NCBI RefSeq assembly: GCF_029945685.1 | Contig: NZ_JAQSDA010000024.1 | Location: 1-64,000, forward strand | Length of the DNA: 64,000 nucleotides | Reading direction: 5' to 3' | Source: Polaromonas sp. | GTDB taxonomy: Bacteria; Pseudomonadota; Gammaproteobacteria; Burkholderiales; Burkholderiaceae_C | Shown: positions 8,272 through 16,867 of the stretch, piece by piece | Numbering within the stretch: position 1 is the first letter of the stretch | How the letters are laid out: each line of letters opens with the position of its first letter | Program-made: the position numbers and the translations under genes | The notes under the pieces: model-generated | Databases searched by the model: none | What the model saw: only the letters and a program-made list of their open reading frames with translations | Told to the model about the DNA's origin: nothing

Positions 8272-8904
8272 ATGCCCTCATCCTCCATATCGTCCCCCGG
8301 CTCGGCCTCGCCCGACCTGGTCCTTGACTTCTGGTTCGGTGACGGTCTCACGCTGGGCTGGCCCAGCCAGGACATGGGCAAGCGCTGGTTCACCGGCGGG
8401 CCGCAGCTTGACGAGGACATCCGCCAGACCTTTGGCAAGCTGGTCGAGCAGGCGCTGGCCGGCCGCCTGGCCGACTGGGAGGCGCAGCCGCTGAGCCGGC
8501 TGGCGCTGGTGATTCTGCTCGACCAGTTTCCCCGCAATATCTTTCGCGGTACGGAAAAGGCCTTTGCCGGCGACGAGCAGGCCCAGCACCTGGTGAGCGA
8601 AGCACTCGCGCGGCGCATGGACGAGGCCCTGCCCTGGGTGGGCCGCGTCTTCTTGTACATGCCGCTCACCCATGCCGAAAGCCTGGCCCTGCAGGAAGAA
8701 GGCGTGCGCCGCTTCAGCGCCCTGGTGGCGGCCGTGCCCGAGGCGCACCGCGCCAGCGTCCAGAGCTCGCTGGACTTTGCCGTCAAGCACCGCGACATCA
8801 TTGCCCGCTACGGCCGTTTTCCCCACCGCAACAACGCGCTGGGGCGCACCAGCAGCGCGCTGGAATTCGAGTTTCTGAAAATCGGCCCGCGCTTCGGGCA
8901 ATAA
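8272..8904 (+). CDS. DUF924 family protein
   Basis: A 210-aa cytoplasmic, helix-rich protein of the DUF924 family. Diagnostic blocks in order are VLDFWFGD near the N-terminus, ALVILLDQFPRNIFRGT in the middle and GRFPHRNNALGRTSSALE near the end. The fold is thought to be a TPR-like helical repeat; the biochemical role is not established. The N-terminal dozen residues are Ser/Pro-rich and may not be translated if a later start is used. It stands alone, with about 290 bases of non-coding sequence after it in which I see no gene. Confidence 0.88.
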   Translation: MPSSSISSPGSASPDLVLDFWFGDGLTLGWPSQDMGKRWFTGGPQLDEDIRQTFGKLVEQALAGRLADWEAQPLSRLALVILLDQFPRNIFRGTEKAFAGDEQAQHLVSEALARRMDEALPWVGRVFLYMPLTHAESLALQEEGVRRFSALVAAVPEAHRASVQSSLDFAVKHRDIIARYGRFPHRNNALGRTSSALEFEFLKIGPRFGQ

Positions 8905-9194
8905 GCACTCCGCCAACCAACGGCGCGCCGCTTCACTCGCCAGCCCGAACGCGCGGGCAAGGCCGGCTTCGCAACAACCCTGCCCCGCCAGTTGCACCTG
9001 ACATGACATGGGAAGGCCCGGCGTGATTTTTTGCGCGCGCTGCCCGCCCGTGCTGAATCCACCCGCGCGCCGGACACGTATCCCCCCCAGACGCGATCGA
9101 ACGCCCGGCATTCCTGCCGCCGTACGCCGTGTTGACCCGCGACATCCACCACCCACAACTGGCCCCAGCCAGCTCACTATCCGGAGTACCCCTC

Positions 9195-9740
9195 ATGTTG
9201 ATCCGTACCGCCCTTGCCACCGCCGCCGTTTCCCTTGTTGCCGCCTGCGGCAGCATGACCCCGATGATGCCGACCTACTCGCAGGCCGGCCTGCCGGCCA
9301 CCGTCCAGGTGCCCGCCGGCAACCGGGTGGCCCTCGAGACCGTGGGCATGGGCGACATCACCTACCAGTGCAGCGCCAAAAAAGACATGGCCGGCCAGTT
9401 CGAGTGGGTGTTTGTCGGTCCCGACGCCAAACTGATGGACCGCAGCGGCAAACAGGTCGGCAAGTACTACGGCCCGCCCGCCACCTGGGAAGCCATGGAC
9501 GGCTCCAAACTGACCGCCACGCAACTCGCCGTCGCGCCCAACATGGCCGGCAGCATTCCGCTGCAGCTCGTCAAGGGCAACCCCGCCATGGGCAACGGCG
9601 CCATGCAGGGCGTGACCTACATCCAGCGCGTGGCCACCCTGGGCGGCGTTGCGCCGGCCGCCCCGTGCGCCGCCGGCAATCTGGGTGAAAAGCAGATCGT
9701 CAAGTACCAGGCCGACTACATCTTCTACAAGGCCATGTAA
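9195..9740 (+). CDS. DUF3455 lipoprotein (copy 1)
   Basis: A 181-aa exported lipoprotein: signal MLIRTALATAAVSLVAACG with lipobox VAAC, then a DUF3455 domain. Recognisable blocks are LPATVQVPAGNRVALETVGMG, ITYQCSAK, WVFVGPDAKLMD, TWEAMDGSK, VTYIQRVATLGG and VKYQADYIFYKA. DUF3455 proteins are secreted or envelope proteins of unknown function. A paralogue lies at 10827-11420, separated by a small exported protein. The ATG at 9195 is chosen because it begins a clean signal sequence and GGAG lies a short distance upstream. Confidence 0.88.
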   Translation: MLIRTALATAAVSLVAACGSMTPMMPTYSQAGLPATVQVPAGNRVALETVGMGDITYQCSAKKDMAGQFEWVFVGPDAKLMDRSGKQVGKYYGPPATWEAMDGSKLTATQLAVAPNMAGSIPLQLVKGNPAMGNGAMQGVTYIQRVATLGGVAPAAPCAAGNLGEKQIVKYQADYIFYKAM

Positions 9741-9897
9741 GCCCCGGGTTGCCGCAGGCTGAGCGTCGTCGCACGCCTGGCCTGGCCATGATGTTTTCAC
9801 CAGGTTCTTTTGACCCGGTTCTCACGGACATCCACAGTGTGAACACACCCTCAATGGTGAGCGGCCGGCCTTCGCGTCTTGCGGGGTCGGCTTTGAC

Positions 9898-9940
9898 AGC
9901 CTGCAGGCCATCGCGTGCGCGGTGGCCTGCAGGCTTTTTT
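9898..9940 (+). terminator. Rho-independent terminator
   Basis: AGCCTGCAGGCCA (9898-9910) pairs perfectly with TGGCCTGCAGGCT (9923-9935), followed by a run of T to 9940. It ends the DUF3455 copy 1 transcript. The remainder of the 480-base interval 9741-10222 shows no gene I can support. Confidence 0.9.
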
Positions 9941-10222
9941 GGTGCATGCGGCGAATCGCGTTTTTGGCCCGCAGACCCCGGGCGCGGCGTCCTACAGACG
10001 CTTACACCTGTTGCAGCCGAAACTGGTCATCAGCCGCCACCAATAATGCATCAGACCTTTCATGAAACGCCTTCCTGCCCCTCCGCCTGGAAAAACCTTG
10101 TTCCATGGAAGCCCCTGTTCCACGCCGCGCTGTGCGCTGTCCCGCGCAAGCGGCGGCTTCCTACAGGGCCCGGCGCGGGCCTGCGGTCTGATAGCCGAAT
10201 GATCAGCAAGGAGTAACCTGTC

Positions 10223-10708
10223 ATGAGAAACACGCACCATTTGTTTCGCGCGATCAGCCTGACCATCGGCCTGGCCCTGCTGGTGGTTACCGGCACGGCC
10301 GCCATGATGGCTGTTTTTTCTTCAGGTCCTGCTTACGCGCCCCGCGCTTATGGCCAGATGGTGCTCGCTCCTATGCCTGAGGCAGCTCAAACCCTGGATC
10401 AAGCCCTGTCACCCGCCGGTGACGACCACGTGTTGTACCAACGCGTTGCTCGCGCCGACGGAACCCAGGCATGGGAACTGACGCCAGCCGCGCAATCCAC
10501 CGAAGCGCCCGACAACCGCAGCAACGCCGTCGTGGCCACGCGCTCCACCTTCGATGCCCCGGGCTTCAGCCGCGTCAGCTACAGCCTGCAGGCCAGACCA
10601 GCCGGTTTCAGCAAGCCCCTGAAAAGCTGCACCCACGCGGTGATCGGCCAGGGCGCCAAGCTCAAAACCATGGGCGCATATGACATTTCCTGCACGACCC
10701 TCGGCTGA
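10223..10708 (+). CDS. Small exported protein of unknown function
   Basis: A 161-aa protein with an N-terminal signal or anchor (ISLTIGLALLVVTGTAAMMAVF). The rest is soluble and mature-looking, with two cysteines (KSCTHAV and ISCTTLG) that could form a disulphide in the periplasm. I do not recognise a family. AAGGAG eleven bases before the ATG is a good ribosome-binding site. It sits between two DUF3455 lipoprotein genes on the same strand, suggesting a shared envelope or stress role, but nothing in the sequence specifies it. Confidence 0.7.
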   Translation: MRNTHHLFRAISLTIGLALLVVTGTAAMMAVFSSGPAYAPRAYGQMVLAPMPEAAQTLDQALSPAGDDHVLYQRVARADGTQAWELTPAAQSTEAPDNRSNAVVATRSTFDAPGFSRVSYSLQARPAGFSKPLKSCTHAVIGQGAKLKTMGAYDISCTTLG

Positions 10709-10826
10709 AAAAACGCCTGCGCCGGTCGCGGACAGGACAAACCGCGCTGGCGTGCGGGGGTTTCCCCGTACGGCGCCCCCCATGATCATGGGGTGTACTA
10801 GGGCAAACCCACACTCCGGAGCGTTC

Positions 10827-11420
10827 GTGCAAACATCTTCCCCCGGCAATTTCCCCCGCGGCCGCCTGTCGCGCAGCCTCGGCCTGCTTGTGCTCGCCGG
10901 CAGCGCAGCCCTGCTGGGGGCCTGCAGCCACCGACCGCTTCAGCCCTACAACACCCAGCAGGATCTGCCCGAGGCGGTTCGGGTGCCTGACGGTTTCCAG
11001 CCCGTGCTGGAAGCCACCAGCAATGGCAGGCTGCTCTACGAATGCCAGGCCGTCAAACGCGCCCCTTATGAATACGAGTGGCTCATGCGAAATGGCAGTG
11101 TGGACCTGACCGACACCTACGGCGGCGCCATCATGCACAAACCCGGGGCGCGCGCGAGCTGGGTCCACCGGGATGGCTCCAGCGTCATGGCCCGCGAATT
11201 CTCCGAGGTGCCCAACGGCAGCAACAACCTGCCGCTGCAGCGTTACGTCGCCCAGGCGTCTGGCGTGCCCGGGGTGCTGCACGACATCACCTATGTCCAG
11301 CGCCTGCGCACCGTGGGCGGCTGGATATCGAGCACCCCCTGCACATCGGCACAGCTGGGCATGCGCAAAACCGTGCCTTACGAGGCCGACTACATTTTCT
11401 GGCGCGCCAAGGGCTCCTGA
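10827..11420 (+). CDS. DUF3455 lipoprotein (copy 2)
   Basis: A 197-aa lipoprotein paralogous to the one at 9195-9740. The signal segment ends in SAALLGACSH (lipobox LGAC). The DUF3455 blocks are LPEAVRVPDGFQPVLEA, LLYECQAVK, YEYEWLMR, ASWVHRDGSSV, ITYVQRLRTVGGW and VPYEADYIFWRAK. The GTG at 10827 with GGAG seven bases upstream fits best; the frame is open to 10680. A strong bidirectional terminator follows. The two copies are divergent, so the duplication is old. Confidence 0.85.
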   Translation: MQTSSPGNFPRGRLSRSLGLLVLAGSAALLGACSHRPLQPYNTQQDLPEAVRVPDGFQPVLEATSNGRLLYECQAVKRAPYEYEWLMRNGSVDLTDTYGGAIMHKPGARASWVHRDGSSVMAREFSEVPNGSNNLPLQRYVAQASGVPGVLHDITYVQRLRTVGGWISSTPCTSAQLGMRKTVPYEADYIFWRAKGS

Positions 11421-11460
11421 AGCGCTGCTTCCAGTACCGCACCGGTCCACAGCGCCCACA

Positions 11461-11496
11461 AAAAAGCCCGCAGACCTGAGCCTGCGGGCTTTTTTG
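11461..11496. terminator. Bidirectional Rho-independent terminator
   Basis: AAAAAAGCCCGCAG (11461-11474) pairs with CTGCGGGCTTTTTT (11483-11496) around an eight-base loop, with A-run and T-run on both sides. It separates the convergent DUF3455 and PVYVQP-repeat genes and would work in both directions. Confidence 0.92.
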
Positions 11497-11514
11497 ATGG
11501 TGGCAAGCGGCGGG

Positions 11515-11967
11515 TCAGCGGCCGTAATAACCTTGGTTTTGCACGTAGTAACCACCCTGGCGATAACCACCGCGGCGGTCATCGTCGTCGCGCCCGTGAT
11601 GGCCATGCCCCCTGTGCCAGCCGTGGGGACGGCCGTAGTACACCGGGGCGGGCTGCACGTAGACAGGACGCGGCTGGTAATACACCGGCGCCGGCTGGTA
11701 ATACACCGGAGCCGGCTGTACATACACAGGTCGGGGTTGCACATAGACGGGCTGCGGCTGCACGTAAACCGGCTGCGAATACACCGGGTAGGCATTGGTC
11801 ACGCCGACCTGCGCGCCCGGAAGCACCACCCCGACGGAAAACTGCACGTCGCTGCGGGCGTGGGCCCCGCCGGCAAACCCCATCGCCGCGACGGCCAGGG
11901 CGGCAGCGGCACCGGCCATCAGAATGGTGCGCCGGGGGGGTGCGGCCTGAACGGTTGAACTAAGCAT
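11515..11967 (-). CDS. Exported PVYVQP-repeat protein
   Basis: A 150-aa secreted protein with a signal peptide (ILMAGAAAALAVAAMGFAGGAHA). A low-complexity core of about eight PVY(V/Y)QP(Q/R/A) units, each near seven residues, is followed by a His/Gly/Asp-rich tail (WHRGHGHHGRDDDDRRGG) and Tyr/Gly repeats. Such Pro-Tyr-Val-Gln repeats occur in envelope proteins of unknown function in betaproteobacteria; the His/Asp cluster could bind metal ions. AAGGAG precedes the ATG at 11967. The repeats are also evident at DNA level and could vary in number between strains. Confidence 0.8.
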   Translation of the reverse strand: MLSSTVQAAPPRRTILMAGAAAALAVAAMGFAGGAHARSDVQFSVGVVLPGAQVGVTNAYPVYSQPVYVQPQPVYVQPRPVYVQPAPVYYQPAPVYYQPRPVYVQPAPVYYGRPHGWHRGHGHHGRDDDDRRGGYRQGGYYVQNQGYYGR

Positions 11968-12141
11968 GGCTTTCTCCTTGTATAGCGGGGCAGAAAGTGC
12001 CCGTACATGAATTAAACGCGGCAAGGCCGTAACCGCCTACCCACTGCACAGTGAAGACGGTAGCGAAAGGTAACTTTACTTGCTACTTTACAAAGCACAG
12101 CCCCGCAAGGAGCCCCAACCGGTGTGGCAAGGGCCGCACAC

Positions 12142-12148
12142 TAGAATC
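12142..12148 (+). promoter_or_regulatory. Possible -10 box (TAGAAT) for glnS
   Basis: CTAGAAT ends only seven bases upstream of the glnS ATG, which would give a leaderless or near-leaderless transcript. No strong ribosome-binding site is seen. An alternative is that the real start lies upstream in the open frame from 12080. Confidence 0.35.
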
Positions 12149-12154
12149 AGTCGC

Positions 12155-14251
12155 ATGACCCCTCCTGCAGACAAAGAAACCCCCAGAGCCAGCAATTTCC
12201 TGCGCCAGATCATCGAGCATGACCTGGCCGCCGGCACCTATTCCGGCCGCAAATGGGGCGGCAGCCCCGGCGACGCCACCCACCACGCCACTGGCCAGCC
12301 CGACACCGCCCGCATCCGCACCCGCTTTCCGCCCGAGCCCAACGGCTACCTGCACGTGGGCCACGCCAAAAGCATCTGCCTGAACTTCGGCCTGGCGCGC
12401 GACTACGGCGGCGTGTGCCACCTGCGTTTTGACGACACCAACCCCGAAAAAGAAGACACCGAATACGTCAACAGCATCATTGATGCGGTGAAGTGGCTGG
12501 GTTTTGACTGGAACGCCCCGGTCAACGGCGTTGCCACCGCCCACCTGTTCCAGGCCAGCGACTACTTCGATTTCATGTACCGCGCCGCTGAATACCTGAT
12601 TGAAACCGGCCACGCCTATGTGGACGAACAAAGCGCCGACGACATGCGCACCAACCGCGGCGACTTCGTCAAACCGGGCATCAACAGCCCCTTCCGCAGC
12701 CGCACGCCGGCCGAGAACCTGGCGCGTTTTCGCGAAATGAAGGACGGCAAGCTCGCCGACGGCGCCGCCGTGCTCCGCGCCAAGATCGACATGGCCAGCC
12801 CCAACATCAACATGCGCGACCCGGCGATTTACCGCATTCGCCGCGCCACGCACCACGCCACCGGCGACCAATGGTGCATTTACCCGATGTACTCGTATGC
12901 GCACCCGATCGAGGACGCGCTGGAAAACATCACCCACAGCATCTGCACGCTGGAGTTTGAAGACCAGCGCCCGTTTTACGACTGGACGCTGGAGCGCATC
13001 GTGCCCATCCTGCGCGCGCCGCAGTTTGCGCAGGCCCGCGAGCTGGTTGAAAAAATCGAAGGCCAGGGCCTGGAAGCCGGCAAGGAATTTGCCCTGCACT
13101 GCCACAACCGGGCCGACAAGCTGTTTGCCAGCGAGGCCGAGGCACAGATGCGCGCCATGTTTGTGCGCTGGGAACACAACCCCGACGCCGTGCTGCACGA
13201 CCTGCCCGCGTTTTTTGCGCTGCTCAAAAAAGAACTCGCGCAGTTCACGCCGCTGCTCGAACACGCGCTCGACGGTGAACGCCCCAACCTCTTCCTGCTG
13301 CCGCACCAGCACGAGTTTGCCCGGCTCAACCTGACCTATGTGCTGACCAGCAAACGCAAGCTTGCCCAACTCGTCAACGAAAAGCGTGTGACTGGCTGGG
13401 ACGACCCGCGCATGCCCACCATCGTCGGCCTGCGCCGGCGCGGCTACACGCCCGAAGCGATTCAATTGTTTGCCGAACGCATCGGCGTGACCAAAAGCGA
13501 CAGCTGGATTGACTACAGCACGCTGGAAGGCTGCCTGCGCGACACGCTGGACCCGACCGCACCGCGCGCCATGGCCGTGCTCGACCCGGTGAAGCTGGTG
13601 CTGACCAACTGGGACGAGGTCATGGGCGCCGGCAAATTGGACGACTGCAGCGCCCCCGTGCACCCGCACCACCCCGACATGGGCACACGCCACTTCAAGA
13701 TCGGCAGGGAAGTGTGGATTGAACGCACCGACTACGAAGAAACGCCCCCCAAAGGTTTCTTCCGCCTCTTCCCCGCCCACACCAATGCCAGCGGCCAGGC
13801 GATTGCGGCCAGCAAGGTGCGCCTGAAATACGGCCACGTCATCGAATGTGTGGGCGCGACCAAAGACGCGGCGGGCAACATCACCGAAGTGTTGGCAAAA
13901 CTGATCCCCGACACCAAGAGCGGCACCCCTGGCTCGGACAGCGTCAAGGTCAAGGGCGTGATCACCTGGGTCGGCGTGAACGACGCCGTGCAGGCCGAAG
14001 TGCGGCTGTACGACCGCCTGTTCACCCAGGCCCACCCCGAGGCGGACGGCAAGGACTTTCTGGAGAACCTGAACCCGGACAGCCTGAGCGTGGTGACGGC
14101 TTATGTGGAGCCTTCACTGGCGAGCGTTGAAGCCGGTCAGCGTTTTCAGTTTGAGCGGCATGGGTACTTTGTCACTGACTTGAAGGATCACGCTGCGGGG
14201 AAAGCGGTGTTCAATCGGGTGACGGGGATGAAGGATAGTTGGGCTAAATGA
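12155..14251 (+). CDS. glnS: Glutamine--tRNA ligase with internal insertion
   Basis: Class I aminoacyl-tRNA synthetase that charges tRNA-Gln with glutamine. The HIGH-type motif is HVGH (about residue 67) in FPPEPNGYLHVGHAKSICL; the KMSKS-type motif is TSKRKL (about 395). The C-terminal anticodon-binding beta-barrels carry VWIERTDYEE and FFRLFP. At 698 aa it is far longer than the E. coli enzyme (about 550 aa). Most of the excess is a helical segment of roughly 95 residues (about 285-380) between the catalytic-core block FYDWTLERIV and HEFARLNLTYVLTSKRKL. The frame is intact throughout, so this is an insertion rather than an error. Confidence 0.93.
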   Translation: MTPPADKETPRASNFLRQIIEHDLAAGTYSGRKWGGSPGDATHHATGQPDTARIRTRFPPEPNGYLHVGHAKSICLNFGLARDYGGVCHLRFDDTNPEKEDTEYVNSIIDAVKWLGFDWNAPVNGVATAHLFQASDYFDFMYRAAEYLIETGHAYVDEQSADDMRTNRGDFVKPGINSPFRSRTPAENLARFREMKDGKLADGAAVLRAKIDMASPNINMRDPAIYRIRRATHHATGDQWCIYPMYSYAHPIEDALENITHSICTLEFEDQRPFYDWTLERIVPILRAPQFAQARELVEKIEGQGLEAGKEFALHCHNRADKLFASEAEAQMRAMFVRWEHNPDAVLHDLPAFFALLKKELAQFTPLLEHALDGERPNLFLLPHQHEFARLNLTYVLTSKRKLAQLVNEKRVTGWDDPRMPTIVGLRRRGYTPEAIQLFAERIGVTKSDSWIDYSTLEGCLRDTLDPTAPRAMAVLDPVKLVLTNWDEVMGAGKLDDCSAPVHPHHPDMGTRHFKIGREVWIERTDYEETPPKGFFRLFPAHTNASGQAIAASKVRLKYGHVIECVGATKDAAGNITEVLAKLIPDTKSGTPGSDSVKVKGVITWVGVNDAVQAEVRLYDRLFTQAHPEADGKDFLENLNPDSLSVVTAYVEPSLASVEAGQRFQFERHGYFVTDLKDHAAGKAVFNRVTGMKDSWAK

Positions 14252-14264
14252 TATTGGAAGCAAT

Positions 14265-15353
14265 ATGAAACTTGAAGAAATTTTTGTTGACCCCAATGAT
14301 CTTCTACTAGATCCGAACAATTATCGCTTCCAAGATTTGGGCGACTACGTTCGCGTAGATCCGGATCGCTTACACGAAGAAGCGGTCCAAGCAAAAGCGC
14401 GCGAGCGAATTAGAGGGGGCGATTCACTCAATCCACTAAAAGCTTCGATTCTCAAAAATGGATTCATCTCGGTGGAGCGACTCGTTGTTAGGCCCTACGA
14501 AAAAATTCCCGGAAAATATATTGTTGTGGAGGGTAATCGCCGCTTAGCTGCAATAACCTCAATTCTCAATGAGCATGATGCAGGGGCCACGGTAGATCCA
14601 AAAATTTTAGCGTCAATTAGCAAGTTGCCGGTACTTTCGGCGATTGCAGACACGGCCAATGACCTCAATGTATTTCTCTCTTCTCTCATGGGAATACGAC
14701 ATGTCTCGGGCATTAAGCAATGGGATGGTTACCAGAGATCAAAATTAGTCTTCGACATGAAAAAGGCTCTTGAATTGCCTTCAGTCGAAGTCGCAGAACG
14801 TCTGGGAATGTCAACCCAAGAAGTAAACCGAAGATTTCGAGCCTTTAGCGCACTAGCGCAAATGCAGGAAAACGAAGACTACGGCGAATTCGCCACTCCA
14901 GCAATGTATCCACTGTTTCATGAAGCGGTATCGGTTCCTCAGATTCGCGAGTGGCTCGGCTGGGATGATCAACAGTCTCTATTTTCACGCAGTGATGAAC
15001 TGGCGGTGTTTTACTCGTTATTAACCCCGCAACAAGGAGATGATGAAACAACACACCCCCCAAAGCTTCAATCACACAGAGACGTTCGGGAGCTAAAAGG
15101 AATTCTCCTCAATGCTGAAGCCAAAACGGTATTACTAGACCCACACCGTTCTTTCAATGACTCTCTTGCAGCAGTTCGAAAGGACGAGCTATCGGGACTT
15201 TGGCGTTCACAAGTAATTTTGGCTAAAGAAGTTTTGGATGACTTGGGCATTAAAGAACTCAAAGGGCTAACTCCAGAGGATGAACAACTTCTAGGAAGAT
15301 TGTTGGCGGTAGTCACGGAGCGACTATCAGATCTAAAGCTTCTTAAAAGTTGA
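14265..15353 (+). CDS. ParB/Srx-fold DNA-binding protein
   Basis: A 362-aa protein opening with a ParB/Srx-like N-terminal domain. DPNNYRF is at residues 17-23, a LKASILKNGF helix follows, then VERLVVRP and the box-II-like VVEGNRRLAAI (about residues 86-96), equivalent to the CTP-binding region of ParB proteins. A helix-turn-helix-like segment follows (VEVAERLGMSTQEVNRRFRAF, about 180-200). The C-terminal half is helical and not recognised. It is much AT-richer than glnS, 13 bases upstream, and is followed 29 bases later by an Mrr-like nuclease gene. It lacks a ParA partner, so plasmid or chromosome partitioning is unlikely. A DNA-targeting or defence role with the nuclease is inferred. Confidence 0.7.
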   Translation: MKLEEIFVDPNDLLLDPNNYRFQDLGDYVRVDPDRLHEEAVQAKARERIRGGDSLNPLKASILKNGFISVERLVVRPYEKIPGKYIVVEGNRRLAAITSILNEHDAGATVDPKILASISKLPVLSAIADTANDLNVFLSSLMGIRHVSGIKQWDGYQRSKLVFDMKKALELPSVEVAERLGMSTQEVNRRFRAFSALAQMQENEDYGEFATPAMYPLFHEAVSVPQIREWLGWDDQQSLFSRSDELAVFYSLLTPQQGDDETTHPPKLQSHRDVRELKGILLNAEAKTVLLDPHRSFNDSLAAVRKDELSGLWRSQVILAKEVLDDLGIKELKGLTPEDEQLLGRLLAVVTERLSDLKLLKS

Positions 15354-15382
15354 CTCGGCTTTGTAACTTCTAATCGACGTTT

Positions 15383-16249
15383 ATGAAGCCAGCGGACATT
15401 GTTTTGCTCCTCATAGATGAGGTTGATTTCGATGAACCTCCCATTTCCATTTCAGATCTAGTTGTCAAACTATTGACGCAATCGCAGCGCGTTTCGACCA
15501 TCTCGGACGCTCAGATTTTGGCGGAGACTCATGCATCGGCGATCCAAAGCAGACTGAAAGCAGTTTGGAACGGTCACTCTGATCGAGGGCGTCCGCTTAA
15601 GCTTGTGCTCTTCCAAACGGCAAGCGGTGACACCTTAATTCGCGGCATCTGTCATATCTTTTCAAATGACACTCCCGATGAAATAGCAGCGAAAAAGCGC
15701 CGAAAATTATCCTTCGTGGTTGAGTCAACATTGAATGCCATGGTCGATCCATACGATTTCGAGCGTCTTTGTAGCAAGATTCTTGGACTGTTAGGTGTGG
15801 AAACTCCAGTTGTTACAAAGGCTGCGCGAGACGAAGGCGTCGACTTCTTTGGGAAATTAAATCCAGTTGCGGAGAAGTATTTATTCGATGTCTCACCTAC
15901 CGTTCAGAAAAAACTAGATATCTGGTTGATAGGTCAGGCCAAACACTATCCCCAAGGCAAAGCGGGAACTCCTGATCTTAGACATTTGTTCGGAGCAGTT
16001 TCGCTTGCCAGAGCCAATGCATACTCTACCAACTCGTATACAGCCAAAACGTTAACGCTCAAGATTGCCGACCCGGTCTTTTATCTTTTCTTCACCACTG
16101 GCGAGCTAAGCAAAGATGCTTGGAATTTGGTTGATAAGACGGGGATCGTGGCGATGGACGGGCGCATGCTGAGCGCCTTTCTGGCCGACAGAGGCCAAGC
16201 CGACACTATCGCCGATCCCACTAAATTTCAACAATGGCTTACTTCATAG
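15383..16249 (+). CDS. Mrr-like restriction endonuclease-fold protein
   Basis: A 288-aa protein. Residues 1-110 form an uncharacterised N-terminal domain. Residues 120-270 look like an Mrr-type PD-(D/E)xK nuclease: Glu127 in DPYDFERLC, Asp150/Asp154 in ARDEGVDFFG, and the Q-x-K motif Gln185-Ala-Lys187 in IGQAKHY, then a C-terminal block FFTTGELSKDAW...GIVAMDGRML typical of Mrr-family proteins. Predicted to cleave DNA, perhaps modified DNA as Mrr enzymes do. Probably co-transcribed with the ParB-like gene 29 bases upstream. Codon use is AT-rich until about 16140, after which GC rises. Confidence 0.72.
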   Translation: MKPADIVLLLIDEVDFDEPPISISDLVVKLLTQSQRVSTISDAQILAETHASAIQSRLKAVWNGHSDRGRPLKLVLFQTASGDTLIRGICHIFSNDTPDEIAAKKRRKLSFVVESTLNAMVDPYDFERLCSKILGLLGVETPVVTKAARDEGVDFFGKLNPVAEKYLFDVSPTVQKKLDIWLIGQAKHYPQGKAGTPDLRHLFGAVSLARANAYSTNSYTAKTLTLKIADPVFYLFFTTGELSKDAWNLVDKTGIVAMDGRMLSAFLADRGQADTIADPTKFQQWLTS

Positions 16250-16301
16250 GCGTATATGTTGAGTCTTTAGTCAATTCTGAACTTAGTCGCGCACGGAGCT
16301 T

Positions 16302-16541
16302 TTGCGCATAGTCATTGAGCTCTCACACCATTTATTAAATGTCATCTTTCAATCGCAGCAGAATACTGGTCCTGTTGCGTATCGCTACCGTTCCCTACCG
16401 GGCGATCCCCACTCACGCCAACCCACCGAAGAAGTCGTCATCTCCCCCGACGACGTCACTCCCGAAATGCTGAGCAGCGCAGGCGTCAAGCGCGGCGACC
16501 AAGTGACTTACTTAGGTTCGGGTGACGGGTGGATGCCATAG
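16302..16541 (+). CDS. Short hypothetical ORF after nuclease gene
   Basis: A 79-codon frame with a TTG start and no convincing ribosome-binding site. Its second half (EEVVISPDDVTPEMLSSAGVKRGDQVTYLGSGDGW) looks like real protein in composition, whereas the first 25 residues may be non-coding. It could be the remnant of a longer gene or a small gene starting elsewhere. It lies between the nuclease gene and the yedK fragment. No family recognised. Confidence 0.3.
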   Translation: MRIVIELSHHLLNVIFQSQQNTGPVAYRYRSLPGDPHSRQPTEEVVISPDDVTPEMLSSAGVKRGDQVTYLGSGDGWMP

Positions 16542-16576
16542 ACACTGAGACAGCGCCTTGCGGTGACATCACCCCC

Positions 16577-16777
16577 TAATCAGCCCTTTTTCTCAACCAG
16601 GTTAGCCGTCAACCAGTTGGCCGGATAGGCCGCACAAACTCCCGAGCCTTCTCCGGCCGGGCGCTGAGTCAGGCGTCGTAGGCGCCATCGTTCAATAGCT
16701 CCAGCATTCGTTTTTCGTTACCGGGCCGCAGGTGCGACTCATCAGCGCGTGATTATGGGCGTTCACCGAGAGCGGGA
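16577..16777 (-). pseudogene. Decayed 3' fragment of yedK
   Basis: On the minus strand this stretch aligns with the C-terminal third of the yedK gene at 18830-19549: the GAGAAA/AACC ending, CCAACTGG(C/T)TGAC, the region for AYPANWL, the SARPEKAREF region, and AACGAAAAACG for the EKRM block. Roughly three quarters of bases match by eye. Indels and frame breaks show that it is not functional. The rest of the gene is absent. It marks the right edge of the AT-rich ParB/Mrr island and the left edge of the chemoreceptor segment. Confidence 0.8.
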
Positions 16778-16839
16778 TTAGCCGAGATGCGCTCGCCCAC
16801 CCTCTTTCCAAAGAACCAGCCCCCCCCATGGACGTTGCC

Positions 16840-16867
16840 TAAAGTTTTTGGTGCAACTTGCCGTTAT
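16840..16867 (+). promoter_or_regulatory. Sigma-28 (FliA)-type flagellar promoter
   Basis: TAAAGTTT (16840-16847) and GCCGTTAT (16860-16867) closely match the FliA consensus TAAAGTTT-N11-GCCGATAA, with 12 instead of 11 spacer bases. It lies about 190 bases upstream of the chemoreceptor start and in the same orientation, so it should place this receptor in the late flagellar and chemotaxis regulon. Confidence 0.75.

Noticed and set aside
9741..10222. ORF-like stretch before the small exported protein
   Set aside because: The 155-codon frame has no signal, ribosome-binding site or motif and contains the DUF3455 terminator.
12083..14035. 650-codon minus-strand frame opposite glnS
   Set aside because: No motifs and atypical composition; it is the antisense shadow of glnS.
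14265..15353. Chromosome or plasmid partition gene (parB) interpretation
   Set aside because: No ParA gene, no parS-like site and no replication gene nearby; the partner is a nuclease.
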